From Caulobacter sp. CCUG 60055 (GTDB lineage Bacteria > Pseudomonadota > Alphaproteobacteria > Caulobacterales > Caulobacteraceae), in contig NZ_PUIC01000002.1 of NCBI RefSeq assembly GCF_022750545.1, forward strand, positions 62,001 to 126,000: DNA of 64,000 nt, written 5' to 3'. Made by a program: the position numbers and the translations under genes. The notes below the pieces were generated by a model. The model saw only the letters and a list, made by a program, of their open reading frames with translations. It was not told where the DNA came from and did not search any database. Position 1 is the stretch's first letter, and each line of letters opens with the position of its first letter. Below are positions 1-8,546 of this stretch, one piece after another.

Positions 1-460
1 CTCGGGCGCCCAGGGGCGGCGGGCCGGGCGAGCCATAGTCCTTGCGCCGCTGTTGGCGTTGATCGGCATGGTGCTGCTGGCCCTGCTGGTTCCGGCGGGC
101 AGCCACGGCGGCTGGCTGTCGCTCGGCCCGATCTGCGCGGCCCTGGCGGCGGTGGGCCTGGGCGTCGGCGTCGGCTGGCCGCACCTGCTGACCCGTATTC
201 TGCAGGTGGCGCCGGCGGACGAGCAGGACCTGGCCTCGGCCTCGATCACCACGGTGCAGCTTTTCGGCACGGCCCTGGGCGCGGCGCTGGCGGGCATGGT
301 GGTCAACCTGGCGGGGCTCACCCATCCGGGCGGCCAGGCCGGGACCTCGAACGCCGCGCTCTGGCTGTTCGTCGTCTTCGCCCTGGCGCCGGTCCTCAGC
401 TTCCTGCCGGCCATGCGCAGCGCCCGGCTGCGGCCGCTCGCCCAAGCCGAGGCCGGATGA
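1..460 (+). CDS. MFS transporter, C-terminal part (5' end outside window)
   Basis: The reading frame is open from base 2 and ends with TGA at 458-460. The visible residues form hydrophobic helices (for example LIGMVLLALLV and LWLFVVFALAPVLSFLPAM) separated by short polar turns, ending in a basic tail. The stretch LLTRILQVAPADEQDLASA followed by a glycine/alanine-rich helix is typical of the last three or four helices of drug-efflux-type major facilitator proteins. Only about 150 residues are visible, so substrate and subfamily cannot be judged. The next gene lies 121 bases downstream behind an AT-richer gap, so this is probably the end of its transcription unit. Confidence 0.75.
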   Translation, partial: SGAQGRRAGRAIVLAPLLALIGMVLLALLVPAGSHGGWLSLGPICAALAAVGLGVGVGWPHLLTRILQVAPADEQDLASASITTVQLFGTALGAALAGMVVNLAGLTHPGGQAGTSNAALWLFVVFALAPVLSFLPAMRSARLRPLAQAEAG

Positions 461-581
461 GGAAATCTAAATTCCTATCGAAATGATCTGAATTGAGTCC
501 GGCCGCGCGATCCGACCTAGTCGAAGGGTCGAGCGGCTCTGGGCCGAGGCGCGCCGACGCTGAAGCGAAAGGCGCGCCGAC

Positions 582-1835
582 ATGGCCCAACGACCCCGTT
601 CCCGTCTCCTGACGGTCGCCCTCGGCGTCCTGACGGCCCTCTGGTCCGCAGCCGCCTGGGGGGCGGACGCGCCGGCCCGGCCCGATCCCGACGCGGCCCA
701 TGCGCGGGCCCTGGTGCTCGACAGCCACGCCGACATTCCGCTCGACTTCGGCAAGGGCGCCCACGACGCCGGCGTCGACGGCGACCCCCAGGTCGACCTG
801 CCCAAGTTGAAGCGGGGCGGGGTGGGGGCCGTGGTGCTGGCGGTTTTCGCGCCGCAGGGACCGCGCACCCCCGAGGGGATCGCCAAGGCCCGCGCCGTGG
901 CCGACGCCAAGCTGGCCGCCATCCGCGGCGTGGCCGCGTCGCACCCCGACCAGGCGGAACTGGCCCTGAGCGTCGCCGACGTCGTCCGCATCCACGCGGC
1001 GGGCAAGGTGGCGGTCATCGCCGGATTCCTCAACGCCTATCCGTTCGGCGCCAGCCTCGCGCCGATCGACGACTACTACGCCGCCGGGGTGCGGACCTTC
1101 GGCTTCGTCCACGCCGGCGGCAACGACTACGCCGACTCCTCGCGCCCCGCCGCCGGGCGCGGAGCCGAGTGGGGCGGCTTGTCGCCCCTCGGCCGGCAGG
1201 CGGTGGGCAAGCTGAACCGGCTGGGCGTGGTCATCGACGTCTCGCAACTGACGCCCGAGGGGGTGTTGCAGACCGTCGCCCTCAGCAAGGCCCCGGTGAT
1301 CGCCAGCCATTCGGCGGTGCGCGGCCGGGTGGATTCGCCCCGCAACCTCGGCGACGCCGAGCTGGACGCCATCGCCCGGAGCGGCGGCGTGGTGCAGATC
1401 GTCGCCTTCGGTCCCTATCTGGTCAATCCCGGCCCGGGCTACGCCGACAAGGTGCGCGTGGTGCGGGCGCGGTTCGGCCTGTCCGCCGATTTCGCCAAGC
1501 CGGCCGACGGAGCCGACGCGCTGGGCGACGAGCGCCGGACGGCCTATGCGCACGAGATCGCCGCCCTCCTGCCCAAGGCGTCGGTCAAGGACCTGGTCGA
1601 CGCGGTCGACTATGCGGTGCGGCGCATCGGCGTCGACCATGTCGGCCTGGCTTCGGACTTCAATCACGGCGGCGGCGTCGTCGGCTGGAGCAACGAGGGC
1701 GAGGCGGCCAACGTCACCCGCGAACTGGTCCGGCGGGGCTATTCCGAGGCCGATGTCGGCAAGATCTGGGGCGGCAACTTCCTGCGGGTGTTCGCCGAGG
1801 TCGAAGCCGTCGCCAAGCGCCAGGGCGGCGCGTGA
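582..1835 (+). CDS. M19 (renal dipeptidase-like) secreted metallopeptidase homologue with altered metal ligands
   Basis: A 417-residue protein with a Sec-type signal peptide (residues 1-28, cut near AWGADA). It has the M19 fold signatures: LDSHADIP at 46-53 (first metal ligands H49 and D51), VIASHSAVR (H243) and a late DHVGLASDFNHGG. M19 enzymes are TIM-barrel dizinc dipeptidases acting on dipeptides, often with a D-residue. Two ligand positions known from renal dipeptidase look replaced: the bridging Glu (family GxEGG or GIENG) reads GFLNAYPFG with L150, and the family DxSH or DLAH histidine reads DVSQ with Q222. That could mean a divergent metal site or substrate. The stop overlaps the GTG start of the next gene (GTGA), implying translational coupling. 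The ATG at 582 is chosen because it gives a clean signal peptide. Confidence 0.82.
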   Translation: MAQRPRSRLLTVALGVLTALWSAAAWGADAPARPDPDAAHARALVLDSHADIPLDFGKGAHDAGVDGDPQVDLPKLKRGGVGAVVLAVFAPQGPRTPEGIAKARAVADAKLAAIRGVAASHPDQAELALSVADVVRIHAAGKVAVIAGFLNAYPFGASLAPIDDYYAAGVRTFGFVHAGGNDYADSSRPAAGRGAEWGGLSPLGRQAVGKLNRLGVVIDVSQLTPEGVLQTVALSKAPVIASHSAVRGRVDSPRNLGDAELDAIARSGGVVQIVAFGPYLVNPGPGYADKVRVVRARFGLSADFAKPADGADALGDERRTAYAHEIAALLPKASVKDLVDAVDYAVRRIGVDHVGLASDFNHGGGVVGWSNEGEAANVTRELVRRGYSEADVGKIWGGNFLRVFAEVEAVAKRQGGA

Positions 1836-2731
1836 CGGAGATCAGGAAAGAAGAGCAGGCGACGCTCTGGCTGGCCGCGGCGATCTATGGCGGCTGGGCG
1901 GCGGCGACCCTGCTGCACCGCTGGCTGCCCGGCCCGGTCCTGTTCGCCGTCGGCGGCTGGCTGATCGCCTGGCACGGGTCGTTGCAGCACGAGACCATCC
2001 ACGGCCACCCCACGCCCTGGCGGCGGGTCAACGCCGCCATCGGCTGGCCGCCGCTGTCCCTGTGGCTGCCCTACGAGCTCTATCGCCGCTCGCATCTGGC
2101 CCATCACGCGGCCGAGCACCTGACCCTGCCGGGCGTCGATCCGGAGACGCGCTACCTGCCCGCCGCCAGCGACGAGGGCGCGGGCCGGCGGCTGGCCCTG
2201 GCGGCGGCCTGGCTGCAATCGACCCTGGCTGGGCGCATGGTCCTGGGGCCGGTGTTCGAGACCGCCGGCTTCCTGGCGCGCGAAGCCGCGGCCGTGCTGC
2301 GGGGGGAGGGCGACCGCCGGCGCCTTTGGGCGGCGCACCTGGTCGGCGTCGCCGCCGTCCTGGCCTGGCTGCACGGCGTCTGCGGCATGGACGTCGGAGA
2401 CTACCTGCTGTGCTTCGTCTATCCGGGAGCGGCCCTGTCGCTGCTGCGCTCCTTCGCCGAGCACAGGGCGGCTTCCGATCCGCGCGGCCGGGTGGCCGTC
2501 GTCGAGCGCGCGCCGGTGCTGGGCCTGCTGTTCCTCAACAACAACCTGCACGCCGTCCATCACGCCCGGCCGGCCGCGCCCTGGCGAACGCTGCCGGCCC
2601 TGTACAGCGCCCAGCGCGAAGCCCTGCGGGCGGGCGGCGGCCCGATCTACGACGGCTACCGCGACGTCGCCGCCCGCTACCTGTTCCGGCCGCACGACGC
2701 CGCCGTCCATCCGGAGGCGCGAATCGGCTGA
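1832..2731 (+). CDS. Membrane fatty-acid desaturase / hydroxylase family protein
   Basis: Starts with GTG at 1832 inside the stop of the M19 gene (GTGA overlap) and gives 299 residues. It shows the three histidine clusters of the di-iron integral membrane desaturase superfamily: HETIHGH (HxxxH), HLAHH (HxxHH) and LHAVHH (HxxHH) near the C-terminus after NNN. At least four hydrophobic segments surround them. The family oxidises acyl lipids or carotenoids at the cytoplasmic face of the inner membrane. The substrate cannot be told from sequence. The tight coupling to a secreted peptidase-like gene is unusual and suggests the two are made in fixed ratio. Confidence 0.8.
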   Translation: MTEIRKEEQATLWLAAAIYGGWAAATLLHRWLPGPVLFAVGGWLIAWHGSLQHETIHGHPTPWRRVNAAIGWPPLSLWLPYELYRRSHLAHHAAEHLTLPGVDPETRYLPAASDEGAGRRLALAAAWLQSTLAGRMVLGPVFETAGFLAREAAAVLRGEGDRRRLWAAHLVGVAAVLAWLHGVCGMDVGDYLLCFVYPGAALSLLRSFAEHRAASDPRGRVAVVERAPVLGLLFLNNNLHAVHHARPAAPWRTLPALYSAQREALRAGGGPIYDGYRDVAARYLFRPHDAAVHPEARIG

Positions 2732-2766
2732 GCGCTCGCCGATTCAATCTGCTGTTGCATTGCAGC

Positions 2767-2783
2767 CACATTTCCTGAATGTG
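2767..2783. promoter_or_regulatory. Perfect 6-bp inverted repeat ahead of TonB receptor gene
   Basis: CACATT and AATGTG are separated by 5 bases in the AT-richer gap between the desaturase stop (2731) and the TonB receptor start (2900). There is no T-run behind it, so it does not look like an intrinsic terminator. The position suits an operator for the receptor gene. The rest of the 168-base gap shows no recognisable element. Confidence 0.3.
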
Positions 2784-2899
2784 ACGCCAAATTATCAAAA
2801 ATCTGACGATATTGCGGCCGCAACCTATGGTCTTAACCATCAAGGTTGAGTTAGTCGCCGTTGCTCTGGGTTGGGGGGCGTGGGGCCGCCCGCAGTTCA

Positions 2900-5800
2900 A
2901 TGGTGGCGATATCGATGATTGCGCGTCGTATCTTGCTTAGTACGTCGATTCTGGCCGGCGCCGTTTTCGCGCTGACGACACAGGCGCAGGCGCAATCGGC
3001 GCCCGCCAGTTCCGCGCCCGCCGCCATCGACGAGTTGGTGGTCACCGGCTCGCGCATTGCGCGTCCCAATCTGGATCAGCCGACCCCGATCTCCACCATC
3101 TCGCAGAAGTTGATCCGGGACGCCGGCCCGCAGAGCCTTGGCGACATCATCAGCCAACTGCCGGCGGTCAGCTTCAGCGGTACGTTGCGGGCGAACTCCA
3201 ACAACTTCGGCAACGGCGCCGGCATCAGCTCGATCAACCTGCGCGACCTCGGCCTGAGCCGCACCCTGGTGCTGGTCGACGGCGAGCGCCATGTCGCCGG
3301 GGACATCACCACCAACGCCGTCGACGTCAACTCCATCCCCAGCGCCCTGGTCGACCGGGTCGAGGTGATGACGGGCGGCGCGTCGGCGATCTACGGCTCG
3401 GACGCGGTGACCGGGGTGGTCAACATCCTGCTCAAGAAGAAGTTCGAAGGCGTCGAGGCCGAGGCCGAACTCGGGGGCGACGACGGCGGCTACGGCCAGA
3501 AGTACAGCGCCTCGGTCACCGCTGGCCGCAGCTTCATGGACGACCGGCTGAACGTCGTGGTCACCGGGGCATGGAGCAAGGAAGCCGGGGTCGACGCCCG
3601 CAACCTGCCCGCCGCACATAACTACGGGCGGATCGTCAATCCGAACGACATCGCCCCAGGGACATTCGATCCGAACTTCTACAAGAGCGGCTCGCCCATC
3701 CGGAACGACGGCATTCCCGACCGCCTGTACGTGCCCAATGTCGGCTCCGACACCGCATCCGTGAACGGGGTGTTGATCAACCCCAACAACGGGCGGCCGA
3801 TGTTCTCGTTCAATGACGCCGGACAGCTGATCCCGGTTCCGAAGCGCACGGGCTTCAACAGCGCCGGCTTCGGCCAGCTCCCGGCGAATTGCGGCGCGAG
3901 CTGCTATTTCAGCGAGGACTACCTGCAACTGGCCTCGCCGTTCGAGAGCAAGGGCGTCAATTTCCGGGTGAACTACGAGGTGACGCCGCACATGCGCGCC
4001 TTCCTCGACGCCAAGTTCGTGCAGACCAACACCACCAACACCATTCAGCCGTCGTATTCGATCAACCAGTATCAGCTGGCTCCCGACAACGCCTTCATCG
4101 CCCCCGACCTGAGGGCGGCCCTGGCCGGCATGGCGCCGGAGGACTATCCGCTGATCGCCAAGTTCCTCAATCCCGGTCGGACGACGGAGGGGCGCCGCAA
4201 CACCTATCGTTTCGTCGCGGGCCTCAAGGGCGACATCGACGCCGGGATCGCCGCGATCAACTGGGATGCGACGATCAACTACGGCCAGACCGATTCCCGC
4301 TTCACCAACCGCGGGATGCAGATCAACGAGAACTTCGCCGCCGCGCTTGATTCTGTCATCGATCCGGCGACCGGCAAGGCGGCCTGCCGCATCAATGTCG
4401 CGTCCGCCCCCCAGACGGGGCAGGGCGCCGGCGCCTTCAACAAAGCGGCCTGCGTTCCGTTCAACCCGTTCGGCCAATTGAACAGCGCAGCGGTGTACGG
4501 CTATTCGTTCGGCAGCTACGACACCAACAACAAGCTCAGCCAGCAGGTCGCCAGCCTGAACTTCAACACTGACAGCCGTCGGTTCTTCGAGTTCCAGGGC
4601 GGGGCCTTGGGCCTGGCCGCCGGCGCCGAATACCGGATGGAGCGGACGCACGAGACCAACGATCCGTTCGTCCTCGCTGGGAACACCGAGAACCTCGCCG
4701 CGAATTCGTCGGGCGGATACAACGTCTACGAAGGCTATGTCGAAGTCAGCGCCCCGATCTTCAAGAACTACCGGCCGGGCCTGAGCGAACTGACCCTGGA
4801 CGCCGCTTATCGCGGCGCCCACTACAGCACCGTCGGCGACGTCAGCGCCTACAAGTTCAGCGGCGTCTACGGGCCGGTGAGCTGGATCAAGCTGCGGACG
4901 ACCTATTCGCGCGCGATCCGGGCTCCGAACATCACCGAAGCCTTCCTGCCCTTGACCAGCACCTACTTCAACATCGTAGATCCGTGCAGCGCCGAGAACA
5001 TCCAGGCCAATGTCAACTACGCGAAGAACTGCCAAGCCGCCGGCCTGCCGCAGAACTTCGTGGCCAATACGAACGCCTCGATCCAGGGGGCCAACAGCGG
5101 CAACCCGGGACTGGAGCCCGAAAAGTCGATCAGCTACACGGGCGGGATCGTCATCCAGCCGCCGATCGTGCCGAACCTGGCGATCACGATCGACTACTAT
5201 GCGATCAAGATAAAGAACGCGATCACGCTGATCAACGAGCAGGACGTGCTCAACAATTGCTACGGAAGCAGCTCTGGTCTCGATGCTCACTATTGTTCGC
5301 TGCTGACGCGCGGCGCTGACCACAATATCAACTTCCTCAGCACCACCTATGTGAACGCGTCGAAACTGGAGACCGACGGTCTGGACATCCAGGTCAGCTA
5401 CGCAGCCAACGTCTCCGGCCTGACCAGCCGCTGGGAGCGCACCCAGTGGATGACCGGCAAGCTGTCGTTCGACATGAACGTCAACTACCTGTTCCACCTG
5501 CGGGAGTTCCCATTCCAGAGCAATCCCAGCCAGGTCCACATCGACGAGGGGCGGATCAACAGCGTGACCGGCAGGATCAACCCGCACTGGAAGGGGTTGG
5601 CCAGCCTGAGCTACCAGCAAAGCGGCCTGACGCTCACCTGGCAGACCCGCTACATGGGAAGGGCGGCCCTATTCGACCGCGACGCGACGGCGCAGGACCA
5701 TTCGGAGTCCCTGAACATCCCCTTCGCGGAAGGCGTCTTCTATCACAACCTGATCGCCCGCTACGACTTCGGCGACCAGGCGTTCGGCGGCCATCTCAAG

Positions 5801-5932
5801 GGCGCGCAGGTCTATGGCGGGGTCAACAACCTGTTCGGCGAGGAGCCGCCGTTCACCCTGATCGGAACCGGCGGCGACATGGGCTACGACCTCGGCCGGT
5901 TCCTGTTCGTCGGGCTGAAGGTTCGGCGCTAG
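2900..5932 (+). CDS. TonB-dependent outer-membrane receptor
   Basis: About 1010 residues. The ATG at 2900 or the one at 2915 (MIARRILLSTS) starts a signal peptide ending near TQAQAQ. It is followed by a TonB-box-like DELVVTGSRI, a plug domain with LVDGERH and VEVMTGGASAIYGSDAVTGVVNI, and a long beta-barrel. The barrel contains the receptor signatures YSRAIRAPNITE and NPGLEPEKS and a C-terminal GGVNNLF strand. The protein belongs to the large receptors with a GSRI TonB box common in Caulobacterales and sphingomonads, which import carbohydrates, peptides or siderophores with ExbBD-TonB energy. Several Cys-containing loops (GASCYF, DPCSAEN) are predicted outside the barrel. No transport partner is adjacent, so the ligand is unknown. 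A strong terminator follows. Confidence 0.9.
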   Translation: MVAISMIARRILLSTSILAGAVFALTTQAQAQSAPASSAPAAIDELVVTGSRIARPNLDQPTPISTISQKLIRDAGPQSLGDIISQLPAVSFSGTLRANSNNFGNGAGISSINLRDLGLSRTLVLVDGERHVAGDITTNAVDVNSIPSALVDRVEVMTGGASAIYGSDAVTGVVNILLKKKFEGVEAEAELGGDDGGYGQKYSASVTAGRSFMDDRLNVVVTGAWSKEAGVDARNLPAAHNYGRIVNPNDIAPGTFDPNFYKSGSPIRNDGIPDRLYVPNVGSDTASVNGVLINPNNGRPMFSFNDAGQLIPVPKRTGFNSAGFGQLPANCGASCYFSEDYLQLASPFESKGVNFRVNYEVTPHMRAFLDAKFVQTNTTNTIQPSYSINQYQLAPDNAFIAPDLRAALAGMAPEDYPLIAKFLNPGRTTEGRRNTYRFVAGLKGDIDAGIAAINWDATINYGQTDSRFTNRGMQINENFAAALDSVIDPATGKAACRINVASAPQTGQGAGAFNKAACVPFNPFGQLNSAAVYGYSFGSYDTNNKLSQQVASLNFNTDSRRFFEFQGGALGLAAGAEYRMERTHETNDPFVLAGNTENLAANSSGGYNVYEGYVEVSAPIFKNYRPGLSELTLDAAYRGAHYSTVGDVSAYKFSGVYGPVSWIKLRTTYSRAIRAPNITEAFLPLTSTYFNIVDPCSAENIQANVNYAKNCQAAGLPQNFVANTNASIQGANSGNPGLEPEKSISYTGGIVIQPPIVPNLAITIDYYAIKIKNAITLINEQDVLNNCYGSSSGLDAHYCSLLTRGADHNINFLSTTYVNASKLETDGLDIQVSYAANVSGLTSRWERTQWMTGKLSFDMNVNYLFHLREFPFQSNPSQVHIDEGRINSVTGRINPHWKGLASLSYQQSGLTLTWQTRYMGRAALFDRDATAQDHSESLNIPFAEGVFYHNLIARYDFGDQAFGGHLKGAQVYGGVNNLFGEEPPFTLIGTGGDMGYDLGRFLFVGLKVRR

Positions 5933-5962
5933 GCCTCTTCTCGGCCAGATCGCAATCGTCCT

Positions 5963-5992
5963 GGGGCGGCCCTCGCGGCCGCCCCTTTTTCT
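5963..5992 (+). terminator. Rho-independent terminator of TonB receptor gene
   Basis: A perfect 9-bp stem GGGGCGGCC / GGCCGCCCC with a 5-base loop (ctcgc) is followed by TTTTTCTT. It lies 30 bases after the receptor stop codon. It also separates this gene from the convergent YXWGXW gene. Confidence 0.93.
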
Positions 5993-6009
5993 TGTCCCTG
6001 TCGGCGTGG

Positions 6010-7086
6010 TCAGCGGCCGCGGAAGCCTTCCCCGTGCGGATGGTCGCGTTGTTCGTGCGGCTGCGGTTGCGGCCGGGGCGGGGGGCGTTCCGGGCGCGGG
6101 GGCGGCGGACGGTCGGGATGGAACGCCGGCCGCTGTTGCGGCGGCGGAAGGCCGGGCGGGCGGGGCCGTTCGGGCGCGGCGGCCATGGCCCGCTGCTCGG
6201 CCGGGGGCGGGCCGCGCCAGCCTTGCTGATAGGGCGAAGCCGGGGGCGGGCCGTGGGGTTGCGGGCTGCGCGGCGGCGGTGCGGCGGGGGGACGGCCGTT
6301 CCAGGCCGCCGCCGCGCCTTGGGCGGCGGGCGGACGATAGGGCGTCGGCGCGTGGGCGGCGGTCATGCCGGCGCCGTTGAACACCGCCGGCCGCGCCACG
6401 GCGCCGATCCGGGGCTGGCCGTGGTTGGCGCGGGCGAAGAAGGCCGGCGTGGCGTGTGCGGCCTCGACGTGCTGCTGCTGCTGCGGCGTCGGCGCGACGT
6501 GGGCTTCCTGCGAGAAGGCGCGCTGTTCGGCGGTGGCCCGCGCGGCCGCGCCGCCGGGGCCGCCGTTGTAGCTGACGTTGTTGACCGTGGTCCGGTTCAC
6601 CACGACGGTCTTGTTGTAGACGTTGGTGACGTTGACGTTGGTGATGTTGGTGACCGAGCGGTTGTAGAAGAACGCGCCCCGGTTCCAATAACCGCCCTGG
6701 AAGCCGAAACCGTCGTAGCCGAAGCCGTAGACGACGCCGCCGTAGAAGCCGACGTGCGGGCCCCAGTAGCCGCTGTGGAAGACGTAGTAGCCGTCCGACC
6801 AGCCCCACCATCCCGGCGTCCACAGCAGGCCCGGCCGCGGCGCGCGGACCCAGACGCCGGGCACCCAGTAGTAGTCGCCGTCGTCGGGGCTCCAGGCCCA
6901 GTAGCCGGGCGTCCAGATGTAGTCCGGTCCCGGAATGGCCGGCTGGACATAGACCGGCAGCGGCGGCGGGGCGAAGCCGATCCGCAGGCTGACGAAGGTC
7001 TGCGCCGCGGCCGGCGGCGGCGAGGCGGCGAGGCCGGCGGTCGCGGCGACGACGGCTGCGGCGATTGCGGCGTGAAGGCGGGCCAT
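6010..7086 (-). CDS. Secreted YXWGXW-repeat protein with proline-rich tail
   Basis: 358 residues from the ATG at 7086. A signal peptide is cut near PAAAQT. Then come several tryptophan/tyrosine/glycine repeats (YIWTPGYWAWSP, YYWVPGVWV, LLWTPGWWGWSDGYY), a glycine/tyrosine-rich stretch, an Asn/Thr/Val stretch (NITNVNVTNVYNKT), a QQQQ run, and about 130 residues of Pro/Gln/Arg-rich sequence. YXWGXW repeats are widespread in envelope proteins of proteobacteria and no enzymatic role is known. The gene lies directly downstream of a two-component system on the same strand. A second YXWGXW protein is encoded at 12585-12944. Confidence 0.85.
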   Translation of the reverse strand: MARLHAAIAAAVVAATAGLAASPPPAAAQTFVSLRIGFAPPPLPVYVQPAIPGPDYIWTPGYWAWSPDDGDYYWVPGVWVRAPRPGLLWTPGWWGWSDGYYVFHSGYWGPHVGFYGGVVYGFGYDGFGFQGGYWNRGAFFYNRSVTNITNVNVTNVYNKTVVVNRTTVNNVSYNGGPGGAAARATAEQRAFSQEAHVAPTPQQQQHVEAAHATPAFFARANHGQPRIGAVARPAVFNGAGMTAAHAPTPYRPPAAQGAAAAWNGRPPAAPPPRSPQPHGPPPASPYQQGWRGPPPAEQRAMAAAPERPRPPGLPPPQQRPAFHPDRPPPPRPERPPPRPQPQPHEQRDHPHGEGFRGR

Positions 7087-7134
7087 GACGGCGCTCCCAA
7101 GGCTGATGCGCTGTCTGGACCTTGGAACGTCAGG

Positions 7135-7161
7135 CTTACGCCCGCCGGACGCCAGTCTTAC
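7135..7161. promoter_or_regulatory. Paired GTAAG direct repeats upstream of YXWGXW gene
   Basis: On the minus strand GTAAG occurs at 7157-7161 and again at 7135-7139, 22 bases apart, or about two helical turns. The first overlaps the kinase stop codon. OmpR-family regulators bind direct repeats on one helical face. A related pair (TTTGTAAGG) lies at 9671-9711 on the other side of the two-component genes. Binding is inferred, not shown. Confidence 0.3.
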
Positions 7162-8546
7162 AGTTTGTTGAAGGCCCCGCCCGGCGGCGATCCGCGCGAC
7201 GCGATCAAGGTCGCCCGCAGGCCCGGGCCGTTGTCCTCCAGCGTCAGGCGGCCGTCGTGGAGCTTGGCGCAGGCGGCGGCGATCGCCAGCCCCAGGCCCG
7301 AGCCCGGGCTGGAGCGGCTGGCGTCCAGGCGCACGAAACGCTCCTGCACGCGGTCGCGCGCCTCGGCCGGGACGCCGGGGCCGTCGTCGGCGACGATGAA
7401 CCGGACGGCCTCGGCGTCTTCCTCCAGCGCCAGCTCGATCCGCGCCCCCGCGCCGGCGTAGCGCACGGCGTTGTGCAGCAGGTTGCCCAGGGCCTGCCGC
7501 AACAAGAGGTCGTGGCCGGACATCGCAACCGGCTCCGGCGGGGTTCTGACCGTCAGGGTCTGGCCGGCGTCCTCGACCACCGGCGCGAACAGCTCGGCGA
7601 CCTCGGCCACGGTCGCGGCCGCGTCCAGCGGCGCCAGCATCTCGCGCGACACGCCGGACTCGGCCCGGGCGATGTCGAGCAGGGCGCCGAAGGTGGCCAG
7701 CACCCGTTCGCATTCGCCGTGGGCGGTCTCGATCAGGTCCAGCCGGCGGGTCTCGCCGGCCTCCGGCGCCAGGGCCTCGGACAGGGCGGCCCGCAGCCGG
7801 GTCAGGGGCGAGCGCAGGTCGTGGGCCAGGCTGTCGGTGACGCTCTGCATGCCGGTCATCAGCGCCTCGATGCGGGCGAGCATGGCGTTGAGCGCGACGG
7901 CGATGTGGTCGAAGGCGTCGTCCGCCGCCCCGACCGGCGCGCGGGCCGACAGGTCGCCGCCGGCGATGCGGTCGGCGGCGTCGGCGATGCCCCGGGCCCG
8001 CCGCACCATCAGCCCGCCCAGCCAGATGCTGGCGGCGGCGACGATGGCCAGGCTGCACAGCATGGCGGCGGCGACCGCGCCCATGATCGCCCAGCGGAAG
8101 GCGGTGCGGTCGGCCAGGTTCTCGTAGATGGCCAGGGTCCCGCCCACCGACATCGGCTGCACCAGCACGTCGTAGTCCGCCTCCTCGTCGCCGGCGCCGG
8201 CGTGGACGGTCGAAAAGCCGGGCGGCGGCATCTGCTCCATGGTCAGGAGGTCGTCGCCGCCGAGGCGGCGGCCGGCGTTGTCGAAGACGGCGTAGCGGAA
8301 GGCGCCCACCTGGTGCTGGGCGCGCTGGTCGAGGGCCTGGGCGAGGGGCTTTAGCCCCTCGGCGTGGGCGAAGGCGACGAAATAGTCGCGGGCGGTGGCC
8401 GCCACCGCCCGCTGCCGGGCCTCGATCAGGCTCTCGCCGGCCAGGTCGGCGACGGCGAGGCCGACGAGCAGGGCCAGCGTCACGGCGGCCAAGGCCACCA
8501 GGGCGAGGCTGGCGGGCTTGGCGCCCAGGGGCTTGAAGGCGATCAA
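7158..8546 (-). CDS. Membrane sensor histidine kinase of two-component system
   Basis: 462 residues from a TTG at 8546 that overlaps the regulator stop (TTGA), so the two are translationally coupled. The protein has TM1 at about 13-35, a periplasmic sensor region of about 110 residues, TM2 at about 152-178 and a HAMP linker. A HisKA segment follows with SLAHDLRSPLTR (phospho-acceptor H242), and then an HATPase with N-box NLLHNAVRY (355-363), G1 DDGPGVP (387-393) and G2 GSGLGL (415-420). All catalytic motifs are intact. The layout matches kinases paired with OmpR/CusR-like regulators. The stimulus is unknown; copper genes lie 5 kb away but not in the same unit. Confidence 0.9.
   Translation of the reverse strand: MIAFKPLGAKPASLALVALAAVTLALLVGLAVADLAGESLIEARQRAVAATARDYFVAFAHAEGLKPLAQALDQRAQHQVGAFRYAVFDNAGRRLGGDDLLTMEQMPPPGFSTVHAGAGDEEADYDVLVQPMSVGGTLAIYENLADRTAFRWAIMGAVAAAMLCSLAIVAAASIWLGGLMVRRARGIADAADRIAGGDLSARAPVGAADDAFDHIAVALNAMLARIEALMTGMQSVTDSLAHDLRSPLTRLRAALSEALAPEAGETRRLDLIETAHGECERVLATFGALLDIARAESGVSREMLAPLDAAATVAEVAELFAPVVEDAGQTLTVRTPPEPVAMSGHDLLLRQALGNLLHNAVRYAGAGARIELALEEDAEAVRFIVADDGPGVPAEARDRVQERFVRLDASRSSPGSGLGLAIAAACAKLHDGRLTLEDNGPGLRATLIASRGSPPGGAFNKL

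Noticed and set aside
548-581. 11-bp direct repeat GGCGCGCCGAC before the M19 gene
   Set aside because: Real repeat 23 bases apart, but GC-rich words of this kind are common here and there is no other support for a binding site.
1169-1831. Extension of the desaturase frame upstream of 1832
   Set aside because: The upstream part is a Gly/Arg/Pro-rich shadow of the M19 gene; the GTG at 1832 overlapping the M19 stop is a better start.
2897-5620. 907-codon open frame antisense to the TonB receptor
   Set aside because: Composition is Val/Asp/Arg/Gly-rich as expected from the complement of GC-rich coding DNA, with no family motif; the plus-strand receptor explains the region.
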